Origin: Sepioteuthis lessoniana
Taxonomy: Eukaryota; Mollusca; Cephalopoda; Myopsida; Loliginidae
Direction: 5' to 3'
NCBI GenBank assembly: GCA_963585895.1
Contig: OY757904.1
Span: 161,888,792 to 161,952,791 of the forward strand
Length of the DNA: 64,000 nucleotides
A program made the position numbers and the translations under genes. Below are positions 55,270 to 64,000 of the stretch, piece by piece (position 1 is the first letter of the stretch; each line of letters opens with the position of its first letter). The notes beneath the pieces are model-generated. The model saw nothing but the letters and a program-made list of their open reading frames with translations. It was not told the DNA's origin and made no database searches.

Positions 55270-55875
55270 AAACACTGAATGAGTTTATGTTTGTCTTTTG
55301 TTTAACAGCATATCAACCTCTGTGGGTTATTTAATGCCTACAAAGCTTAGACTGGTTTTGTTTTCTTTGTGATTTTTACGGGTTTGGGGTATGGGTTTTT
55401 ATGATAGTATTTGATTCTATTTTGACAGATTTTTGTGCAAAGGTTGATTTGGTCAGATTTTTCTTTTAAAACTCATGATCTCCTCTGGTTTTGGCGATTT
55501 TTAAAAGATCATTTAGATTGATTGTCTGGTAGTATATAAGGCGAGTTTATTTGAAACTGTCAAATTTTAAGAGAATGCGTTTGACTGTGAGAAGTACTTT
55601 GTATACTGAGTATATTGGAGTGTCTTCTCTTTTTAGAAGGTGGGAATAGATTATGTGGGTGTGGCCAATACGAAATCTCGAAAATTTCACCTCTTTTCTG
55701 TTTTTTCTCTAACCTTCTGACTATTTGTATCTGGCGGAGTTTGTTGTGGATTTGATCATTCCATTATTTTTTCCATTTGTCATATATGAATTTGTTAATG
55801 GTTAGTTTTAAATCAGTACATGGGATTTTTGTATAGATGTCTCTCGGGTGGGGGGCTTTTTTACAGCTTTGTCCG
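55270..55875 (-). mobile_element. C-terminal tail and 3' end of a Jockey/I-like LINE
   Basis: The minus strand (55875-55270) encodes TDLKLTINKFIYDKWKK, WNDQIHNKLRQIQI and an RGEI(V)...LRIGHTH-like segment (WPHPHN in another frame), which is the spacing of the LINE tail with DLKP, W-x-W and RLRIGHT motifs. The final 70 bp, GGCATTAAATAACCCACAGA + GGTTGATATGCTGTTAAAC, match the SINE-B tail. Confidence 0.6.
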
Positions 55876-55919
55876 TTTCATTTCTTCATGAAACAAAGAT
55901 ATTTTTTACAAATGGTAGT

Positions 55920-56000
55920 GATCAATTGACTTTAACGGTATGTCGACCCATCTAGAGTTATTTTATGCCTTGTGGTTAGGGAATCGCGCTCATATTTATA
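55920..56000 (-). mobile_element. SINE-B/LINE 3'-tail fragment
   Basis: ATTGACTTTAACGGTATGTC, then GACCCATCTAGAGTTATTTT and ATGCCTTGTGGTTAGGGAAT: another minus-strand copy of the shared tail. Confidence 0.5.
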
Positions 56001-56099
56001 TTTTTGTGTCGTTGTTTCTTAAGAGACAATTTTTTGCTCTTGAAATACAATAATTTTCTTGTACACGGTCTTATCAACTAGGAATATTTCAAACCAATT

Positions 56100-56290
56100 T
56101 ATTTGATCGATGGATTGGACCCTAACAGAGTGGACCTGGCAGTAATAGCAAAGAAAGGATACTCCACTCTACCCAAATCTCCAGAACTAGAGCCTCAACA
56201 TCAGATGCAATTTAGTGTTATACCCAGAGGTCCCCTTTTGTGCGAGGGCGGTCTTACAGCCAGCATATCTAAAGCCTCGCCGACAAGGTA
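56100..56290 (-). repeat. Repeat family M copy
   Basis: Core ACAGAGTGGACCTGGCAGTA, CTCCAGAACTAGAGCCTCAA and ACATCAGATGCAATTTAGTG, in the orientation of 37520-38035. The open frame across it (56103-56321) is not supported by any other copy. Confidence 0.75.
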
Positions 56291-56329
56291 CGTAGTGATT
56301 AAGATAATGACATATATTTAAGGTAATGA

Positions 56330-57750
56330 CAAATATAAGATAATGACATATATAAGATAATGACATGTTTAAAATCGATGATCGAGCTCAAGATATTGAA
56401 TATTGAATTTTCAATCTAGGCACCTCTACTGGCGCAACAGAATCTTTCTAATTGTATTCTCTCTATTTTGCCGTGCGTTACATTATTGCGATAAATTAAC
56501 ACGAGACATTTTCCTTTTAGATTCAAGCAAAGCATGTCACATCAATCTTCGATTTATTGAATTCGAAGCCATCAAAATTTTCTCGTCTATTCACACAAAA
56601 TAAACAGACCAGAAACTTCTTCAAATATCGTTAACTCTATAATTTGCTTTACATTTTGAATAATTAGAAAAAATAAAAGAAATGTACATCGCAATAAATG
56701 ATACTATATTATTTTTTCCGATAATGGAAATGACACACATGTTGAAACAGGATCCTGAATAGTTTAACGATTCAGTGCGTGTTTGTTATAAAAAGCTTTA
56801 CAGACACAGACACACACAATTTGACAAGTACAAACAAGTACACATGAATTGATACGTGTTTATTTTATTCTTCAGTTCTTATCGTATTTTTATTTATTTT
56901 AAAGTTTTTTTTCTATTTAAAAATGAATTATGCTGTTGTTTCTGTTGTTTGTTTTTTTACTAAGTTAACTTAGTACATAAGTAATATTCCTGCGTCATTG
57001 TAACGACTAAAAGATTTTGTTAAATCTTTTGTGTTACTGTTAATATTTTAATATTTTTCAATATAATAGGAATACTGATTGACTTTCTGGTATCATTGAT
57101 TTATCCATACGTCGAACGATCAATAATATAACGTAACCCAAGGGTTGACGAATGATCTAATTTTGTGCTATTAAGTCAGGATCTAAATTTGCACTTTTTC
57201 TATATCCTAAAAATCAAATTAAACTGTTATAATATCCTAGAAATCTATGACAAATACATTTAGCAAAAAGACGATGAAGAAATTACTTGCATGCATTGCT
57301 GCAGACTGAAGTCTGTTTTTGCATGTGCAGGAAATGGTCACACGAAAACAGGGGATTTTAAAAAGAGTCATGCAGTTAGTTAGTAAATTTTGGTATCAGC
57401 GAAACTACCTACCACTGGTTGTGGGCTACGATTTAGCCATTCCTTCAACGATTCAAAACAACCATTTTACGTCTTCTTGATTTAAGACTGGCTCGGAGAA
57501 AGGTTGAAACGTAGTAATAAAGTTAGTGATATTTTTTTCTGTTACCACGTGTCTGACACTTTCATTCTCTATGAATTCTTTGTTATCTCTTCATCTTGTC
57601 TTTATCTTCGGTAACTTTTCGTCCAGTCCTAGCAACGCAACAATTGTCTTTCATCACTCTAAAAAATAAATTGGACTCAAGTGAAACGCCTGTTTTTAAT
57701 TCTTTTTTGTTTTTCGTTTAGCTATGAATTTAAAGTAATAGTCATACGCA
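56330..57750. other. AT-rich spacer, no gene seen
   Basis: Low-complexity AT-rich sequence. No recognisable domain in any open frame; the (CA)n is short. Confidence 0.5.
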
Positions 57751-57754
57751 TTTG

Positions 57755-59018
57755 ACTGTCCACAAAATTTTTTATTTCTCATCCTAAAAGTGTTATTTTT
57801 AATGAAAGTTAAGCTCTACAATGGTTTTATTTATTATACTAAATAAAAATCTTCTTGAGCCATATTAAATACAAATTAAACCAAAAAAAGAAACACAAAA
57901 AAAAAAAATTTCTTAAACTTTTAATTCATCAAAATGACTCTTTTTAGCCACTATCACTGCTTCACATATTCTCGACATTCTTTCCCCCAAAGTCAGGAGA
58001 TAGACTGATGATAGTTCTGTCCAACTTTTCGGCAAGAGTTGCCAGAGTTGAGCCGCACTTGTGAGATATTTAGCGCTGACTTTTCGGTCAAGTTCATCCC
58101 ACACCAATTCAATGGCCAAAATTATCAGTTGAAGGACACGTGCTGTGTTCCTCTTTTGCTTTTAATGTACCCCACAGGCAGAGTTTAATTGTATGCTTTA
58201 GGTCATAACCTTGAGTACAAATCCTTGAACCGCAAAAGCTGCGTTCCGGATAGGATCGCTTGATGCTGCAGTATGCTGCAATAGCCAGTCTGATTCAATT
58301 TGCCCTTCACCTGGTGCAAACCCTGATTTGCAATGTGCAAAAGCCCCTCACATCATAACAGATCTTCTTCCGTGCTTTACGGTTGGTATGATACAGGGGG
58401 TTGCAGCTCGCTCACAAACTCTTGGCTGCACATAGACCCTCCTATTTGACCCGAAGATTTCAAACTTTGATTTGTCAGTCAAAACGACTATATTCCATTT
58501 CTCTGTTGTCCAGTCTATTTGCACCTTGGCCCACTAGAGACTTTTGACATTGTTTTGCTTACTCAACAGTTGTTTCTTGACAGCAATTCTGCCATATAGG
58601 CCAGCTTCGCAGAGTCTTCTCACGGTGGATGTTGACACATTTTTTCACGACATTGGTTCAGTTGTGCCATGATGTTTGGAGCAGTCAGCTTTCTGTCACG
58701 TAAACTGGTCTCTCTGATGAAAATGTCCTCTGCTCTTGTTGTTCCTTTTGCTCTACCAGGCCTACTTTTCGTCTTGTTTTGTCCCGTTTCCTGATGTCTC
58801 TAAGCAGTGTTAATCCACCTGTAGTTCAAGGAATTTCAATTTTGTACTAAAGAAGAAAAATGCCTTCAAATAATTTTTTCAAAAGATATCTGGTTATAGT
58901 AAGGTCAAAATTACTGAGGAAAACTTGGATTTAGTATAATAAATAAAAACATTATAGGGGTTAAGTTGTTTCATTAAAAATAACGCTTCTAGGATACGAA
59001 ATAAAAATTTTGACAGGT
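57755..59018 (-). mobile_element. Tc1-like DNA transposon relic with long inverted ends
   Basis: Left end 57755-57845 and right end 58930-59018 are inverted repeats of about 90 bp (shared CTGTC...AAAATTT, TATTTC, GTTATTTTTAATGAAA, TTTTATTTATTATACTAAAT). The minus strand between them has Tc1 transposase blocks: the last frame (58119-57913) reads IELVWDELDRKVSAKYL and LWQLLPKSWTELSSVYLLTL, the C terminus after the third catalytic acid. Upstream at 58400-58560 are remnants that correspond to the DDE core. About 1.26 kb, the usual size for Tc1 elements. Confidence 0.85.
57913..58119 (-). pseudogene. Tc1 transposase C-terminal fragment
   Basis: 68 residues: MAIELVWDELDRKVSAKYLT followed by WTELSSVYLLTLGERMSRIC and EAVIVAKKSHFDELKV. 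This is the typical end of Tc1 transposases (NPIEhvWdeLdr). Here the Asn-Pro before IE reads Met-Ala; in Tc1 the third catalytic residue (Glu) lies within this IE motif and appears retained. Confidence 0.85.
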
Positions 59019-59612
59019 AGAACATATAGACATAAGAAATGTTTCAGGCTCAACATGAATGCTTGGATAGTTGGAAAAACACCTGGTAGACTTAGGAACT
59101 AGTCGCGGCCGAATACTGAGCTGTGGCCCACAGTTTGAGAATAACTATACTTAATCAAGATTAGGGAGCAAAGATGACTGTAAACCCCACAACTGTATTC
59201 GAAGTATTTTCCTCTGAATGTTTACATATAATTATAAAATAGTTTGCCTTAGTTAGCTTGCTTAGTTGATATAACAGTTATTTCTCGAATATCTTCAAAA
59301 AGCTCTTTCCAAGAAATTCAATACAGTTCTAGCAACATAGTTGTCAAAAACTATAAGCATCAGATTACAAGTAGTTTTGAAATTTAAAAAAAATCCTATA
59401 TTGATTACGATTCGCCTAAGTAAAAATTTATAATTTCTTTTCATGGACTTTATTGAGCTATATTGAGCTATATCGTGCGTGTAACCTTTTATGAAAATAC
59501 TTTAGATTTTACAAGCATTATCCTTGTGAAAATCTCCCACATTTAGACGATTAACAAGGAGTCCAAATTTATCCTCTACAAAACTGAAGCTTTTTGCTAT
59601 TGCTTTCATTAA

Positions 59613-59678
<66 letters not shown>

Positions 59679-60417
59679 ATTCTACCCTAAAGTTCAGCTT
59701 TTCATATCCTTCTGACCTCGGCGGATCTCTCCGAATAAACCTGATCAATTCTATAATCCTCTAAGTCTGAAACTTTTCACAGTTCGAAACTGAATGATTG
59801 ATCACAAGACAGCCAACCTGGCTACTGTTGATGTAAAGTATTATCCCATATTTTACAGATAACTCAGACGTCTTCCTAATCCAATAATTCCTAAATTGCA
59901 AGAAAATCATGGAAACTTCAGCAAATACTCAAGTGATAGTCTTCTTATCTACCAAGTTGTATTAAAAATAAACATCAGCTAATATTTTTAATTAAGCAAA
60001 TAGCTTTTGCATTGCTTTTGGCGGGTGTACTGCTTGCTTTTCAACGATAATTCTAAACAAATTCAGGTCTCACTTTTGTGTCATTACTTTCAGTGTTATT
60101 TCAAGTTGACAACTCAAAATATATATACATATGCATTTACATTATGCGAATCAAACGAATAAAAATGTATAATTTCTTATAAGGAAAATATTTTCTAATT
60201 ATGAATCAGGATTCTTCGGAGATATCTAAAACTTAGTTAAAATTATGCCAAGTGAAATATTGTTTATTTTCCAGTAGTTCACTAAGATATCGCTTATCAA
60301 TAAAACGGTAAAACGGTAAAAATCAAGTTGTGACGAACCGATATTCAAATTCAGTTCTTTCTGTTTTTGTTTTTTGTTTTTTTTTTTTTTGTTTTTTGTT
60401 TTGTTTTCATTACTTAG
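59019..60417. other. Spacer, with (CT)n at 59613-59678
   Basis: AT-rich. A (CT)n tract and a poly(T) run at about 60372-60392. No gene recognised. Confidence 0.5.
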
Positions 60418-60560
60418 TGTCCTGTGTATGACACTAAACAGCATCTGATGGTGAGGCTCTAGTTTTGAAGGAGAGTGAAGTACACCTTTATTGCAATTAC
60501 TCCCATGTCCACTTTGTTAGGATCCTATCTAGGGGTCAAGTAGATATGTTTAAAGATCCG
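60418..60560 (+). repeat. Repeat family M copy, 3' part of body
   Basis: GACACTAAACAGCATCTGAT, GGTGAGGCTCTAGTTTTGAA and a degraded CCCATGTCCACTTTGTTAGG core, in the orientation of the 43.7 kb copy. Confidence 0.7.
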
Positions 60561-60699
60561 TATTCGATTAGACCCTGTGCAAAAAAATGTAATGTATGAA
60601 CGTACAACGAATACGATTCTCTAACAGTTTCTTGACATCAAATATACTAAGATAGTTTGACATACTGTTAAAACCAATCAGTCAGTCAATCAATTAATA

Positions 60700-61175
60700 A
60701 AGAAAATATTTAGTTATTCCAATAGATCAATTCAAATGCCACTTGTTAGTATTCAGATGATTTATATCTAGAATTCCTACCTGATACTAATAATTGATTC
60801 CTATTTGTTTGTACACAGTTATATGGTTTCAAGTGACTATTAATAATCCTTTGTAAACAATTATAGCTTCAAGTAATTATTCTTAATATAAATTATTTAC
60901 GGTATGGTATTAAGTATTCCAATCAAATATGAATAAATTTTAACAGATCTATTTGAGCCATAGATCGGACCAAGCAGGTACTGTGACTCCGGTTCAGAGT
61001 GGACCTGGTAGTAATGACAATGAAGGGGTACTCATCCCTCCCAAGTCTTCAGAACTAAAGCGCTACCACCAGATGGAGTTTAATCAATTCCTATGGATAC
61101 CCAGGACACTCTCTTTGAGAGGATTCTTTCGCCTCAACAAGAGATACCGTCAGCCCAGCAAACAAGGTGATATAA
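60700..61175 (-). repeat. Repeat family M copy with tail
   Basis: Body at 60955-61175: CGGTTCAGAGTGGACCTGGT, AGTAATGACAATGAAGGGGT, then CTTCAGAACTAAAGC and CACCAGATGGAGTTTAAT. The AT-rich tail at 60700-60950 has GTTTGTACACAGTTATATGG repeated in diverged form. Inverted relative to the copy 150 bp to its left. Confidence 0.75.
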
Positions 61176-61639
61176 ATTGCTGTCTGTACATTAAAATATG
61201 AAGGAATTTAATGAATTAAGAAAATTCAACGCATCTATCTACTTTGTTCTCTGTCTCAATATGATCCCTTTATTATGATTTATTCGTTTATTATGCCTCC
61301 TTGGGCATCTCCGCTTCTCATATCGACTTCAATCATTTTTAATAAAAATTGCTTTTGTCCTTCTATCGTTTCCATTATTTTATTCAAGTTTATTTATTTA
61401 TTTGTAAACAAGAATATATTTTCCTTTCGTTCTGCTTACCCCAAAAACAAAATCTAAAATTTTTGTCCAACTCAGGCTAAGAATAATATTTACTTTCTTT
61501 CTGAAACTACTAATTTTATTTCTTCTTTTTTTATTTTTATGTATCAATAATCTACATCTTCGGCGAATAATAAACAAACAGCTGGTATTGATTTTGAACA
61601 AGTGCTGTGTGCGATTGTCTAGTGTATATAATGTGTGTA

Positions 61640-61809
61640 ATGTGTATGTGATATATGTAATGTGTGAAGTGTGTGTGTGATTGTGCTGTGTGTGTGGTTG
61701 TGTTTTATGAATAATGTGTGTAGTGTGAGTGATTGTGTGGTGTGTGAGATGTGTATGGTGTGTGTGTTTGGCGTCTGTGATTTATATGGTGTGTATGATG
61801 TGTATGGTA

Positions 61810-61880
<71 letters not shown>

Positions 61881-61900
61881 TGTGAGAGAGGTGTGTGGGA
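61640..61900. repeat. TG-rich simple sequence with pure (GT)n
   Basis: A 170-bp zone of GTGTGTATGATGTG-type variants runs into about 66 bp of pure (GT)n at 61813-61879. Open frames are low complexity. Confidence 0.9.
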
Positions 61901-61909
61901 TGTGTGTAT

Positions 61910-62735
61910 ATAGAATGAATTATAATTTGCACCATTTGCTGACAATTTTTATAGATTTCATTTCAGGTAAATTTAATATTTGAACTTTTTTCTCTTTTTC
62001 AAGATGATTGTTTTACATATACAATTACTTTAAGTTTTAAAAATTGACTAAGAAAGAATTTTTTTTTTTTTTTACTTAAGTGTTTCTTGAAGCATTTAGA
62101 CTGTCGAATTACAAGAAAGTAATTCTTTTATATCGTAAGTACATGTGTGTGTGTAAAAGAAAGAAAGAAAGAAAGAAAGAAACTGTGAATGTATCTATTC
62201 AAAGTTGTGAGAAAAATGATTTGATACTCACTTAAGGGCTCCATCATCTTATTTGTAGGATATATATAATTATTTTCAAATAATAAGTGAAACAACTGTA
62301 TGAATAGAAATATTCCTAGATTTATCTTCCTCATAAAATCCGATGAGATGAAGTGACACAGACTTAAACTACGAATAATAGACTGAAATTTTTTGGTAAA
62401 AAATGTTTTATTCTCCAGGTTAAAACATTTTAATGGCATTGCGCCAACAAAAACCTCGTTTTTGTGAGCCGTTTCGTCGATTTTCGCCTATGACTCCGAA
62501 TTTCACATTCTGTGGACTGTACGAAGAATTTGACATTGTGACCTTTTTAATATTTTAGATTGTTAATTACGCCTGTTTAACAAGAGTATAGCTTAGTTTG
62601 GCACAAGATCAAGAGTATGGAACATAGAATGAGAATTGGGCTTCGTGACAATGCTTAGTAAAGTCATTAAGCAACAAATCATACTGTATTAAACGCCTTC
62701 TCTTAATACCCATTTTCTTATTTTGCCTAATAAAT
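61910..62735. other. AT-rich spacer, no gene seen
   Basis: Includes a (GAAA)n run at about 62157-62182. No recognised domain or repeat family. Confidence 0.5.
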
Positions 62736-62737
62736 AT

Positions 62738-62995
62738 GGAGGCTTATTTAGCTTAACGGTTATCGACGTAGGAAATGAAATCGATGACCTGAGTTCAAAT
62801 CTAGAAACTTGGTTGTTTCATTCACTTTGCGCCAATGCCCTTAGGAAAGACAGTAATTCATCTCTTCTCCTTCCTCGGCTGTTTGTTAGGATAAGTTCTT
62901 TATTTTTAGTAAGGCAACCAATCTATATAATACACGGAAAACTCTAAATTCAAAACTACTTGGCTAAAAAAAGGGTTACCTTGTGATGCATCTGT
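62738..62995 (+). mobile_element. SINE-A copy, degraded
   Basis: Head GGAGGCTTATTTAGCTTAAC, GAGTTCAAATCTAGAAAC at the B box, then GCCCTTAGGAAAGACAGTAA and GGAAAACTCTAAATTC. All map in order onto the 29.3 kb copy. Confidence 0.8.
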
Positions 62996-62999
62996 TGAA

Positions 63000-63490
63000 T
63001 ATTGGAATCTCCATTCTATCAGAATTAGTTGTTGTAGCAGAGTAGCCAAGAATTGGCATGAACTTCAACGATTCGCCAAAAGTTCTCTAAAGGCACGACC
63101 GATTGTCTCCGTAGTATTGAGATCTCTGTCTCGAAATTATTGTGGCGTATTAGGCATTTGTCCAGCTACCCACCAAGTTTGGCACAAAGCCTTTTTTTAT
63201 TGTAGGAATCAAGCACAAGCCGAAGCTCAAAAGCGAAGCGGGCACAAAAATACATTGGCCCAGTCGACGTTTCCTTAAAAAGGGGCGCCTTAGACACCAA
63301 GCAATGAACCTAACGCTCCCGAAAGAGGAGAAATCCTGCGGGAACGGCCCTCTGAAGCTATGGACGTAGTCGGTCGTAGCCATCAGACACGAATGCTGGG
63401 CTTCCTCAGCACCCATGTCGGGCAGCCTTGACCGACGGGACCATAAAAATCATATAGAGACCAAACCGTGTACCTTTCAACACGGTAGGT
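63000..63490 (+). other. GC-richer block, possible LINE fragment
   Basis: Less AT-rich than its surroundings. Plus-strand frames give phrases such as HKNTLAQSTFP, PNAPERGEILRERPSEAMDV and HQTRMLGFLSTHVGQP, rich in Pro/Arg/Ser, and broken. This could be a first-ORF remnant of a Tx1-like LINE, but no diagnostic zinc-knuckle is visible. The minus-strand frame is a shadow in my view. Confidence 0.25.
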
Positions 63491-63559
63491 CAAAGCGAAC
63501 GATTGCGATACGTCTATTGCTCTAACCAGCAGTAAATAAGTAGCCATGGACTAGTTTAT

Positions 63560-63636
63560 TTATTGATGAAGAAAGGTAGGATGGTCAAATCCACAACAGC
63601 ATCCTATCCATGGCAGAGGAGTTGGGGAAATATAAA
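63560..63636 (+). mobile_element. SINE-A 3' end fragment
   Basis: ATCCTATCCATGGCAGAGGA then GTTGGGGAAATATAAAC resembles the SINE-A tail (ATCCTGCCC-GCGGAGGGATTGGGTAAATA). The remaining sequence to 64000 is AT-rich without features. Confidence 0.5.
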
Positions 63637-64000
63637 CAAATACGTTTTTCAATTTTAGTATCCATGCCAATTTCCAGTTTTGTTCAAATATTTTAAGTTT
63701 CTACATGTTCTCTCATTTTGTTGCTACCTGGGATAACAATCCACTTTGCTCGACTCTTTTTCTTTAAATCTCATATCTGAATTAAAAAAGTTAATCTCTC
63801 AGCAATCCAATTTGTATTTTATAAACTTTTTCATCACTTTATCTTTATTTACATCACTGTATATCAATTGTTTTCAGTTTATCCAAAACAAGTACAATTA
63901 GATTGTTAACAATGTTTGTTTTTTTTTTAATTTAGAAATGAAAGTAAAATTAACTCGTTAAATAGAAATTAATAAATTAACAAGAAGTTATTATTAAAAT

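Noticed and set aside
63150-63416. 88-codon minus-strand open frame as a gene
   Set aside because: No domain and no start context; the plus strand fits a possible LINE fragment slightly better, though that is weak too.

Overview
The window looks like repeat-rich intergenic DNA from an animal. It is AT-rich, full of long (TA)n, (GT)n and (CT)n tracts, and carries at least seven distinct retroelement and DNA-transposon lineages, tRNA-derived SINEs and several tandem-repeat arrays. I found no intact host protein-coding gene and no rRNA or free-standing tRNA gene. The combination of LINE types (RTE/I-like, R2-like, CR1-like, Tx1-like), Penelope-like elements, Tc1/mariner relics and tRNA-SINEs suits a lophotrochozoan, and I lean towards a cephalopod mollusc such as an octopus. 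That is an inference from memory of such repeats, not a database result.

Layout. 0-2.1 kb: microsatellites and a long hairpin. 2.1-3.3 kb: Penelope relic on the minus strand. 3.9-5.8 kb: LINE family L1 copy with target-site duplication (I call this family L1 only as a label; it is an APE-type, RTE/I-like LINE with a (TGA)n tail). 5.9-6.2 kb: SINE-A. 7.1-8.5 kb: mariner relic cut by SINE-B. 9.0-10.9 kb: minus-strand relic of a multicopy transposase-like gene that keeps an apparent intron. 11.3-17 kb: three more L1 pieces, microsatellites and a LINE tail. 17.1-17.6 kb: lone LTR. 17.8-20.8 kb: field of short degenerate repeats that reverses orientation at about 20.3 kb and contains a SINE-A. 21.7-26.7 kb: satellite array with a 104-bp monomer. 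28.3-31.7 kb: two minus-strand R2-like LINE pieces separated by a SINE-A. 32.4-35.3 kb: dispersed repeat, SINE-A copies, a 25-bp minisatellite and SINE-C. 36.2-39.8 kb: CR1-like LINE broken up by later insertions. 39.8-40.7 kb: mariner relic. 41-41.5 kb: L1 tail. 42.4-46.7 kb: two convergent Tx1-like LINE copies around repeat family M and two minisatellites. 47.1-47.4 kb: palindrome flanked by a direct repeat. 48.1-50.9 kb: the best-preserved element, a Penelope-like retroelement with reverse transcriptase, GIY-YIG endonuclease and ~265-bp direct terminal repeats. 52.3-55.9 kb: dispersed repeat, R2-like LINE, SINE-A and the tail of another LINE. 56-61.2 kb: family M copies and a Tc1-like element with long inverted ends. 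61.2-64 kb: microsatellites, SINE-A pieces and a possible LINE fragment.

The coding pieces do not form a pathway. Their relations are parasitic and nested: SINE-B shares its 3' end with a LINE tail and was probably mobilised by that LINE; SINE-A and SINE-C sit inside older LINEs with recognisable target-site duplications; a short element at 36.7 kb joins the 5' region of LINE L1 to its 3' tail. The most interesting signals are the 104-bp satellite with its homogenised core, the orientation-switching repeat field beside it, the intron-bearing transposase relic, repeat family M, and several near-perfect palindromes.
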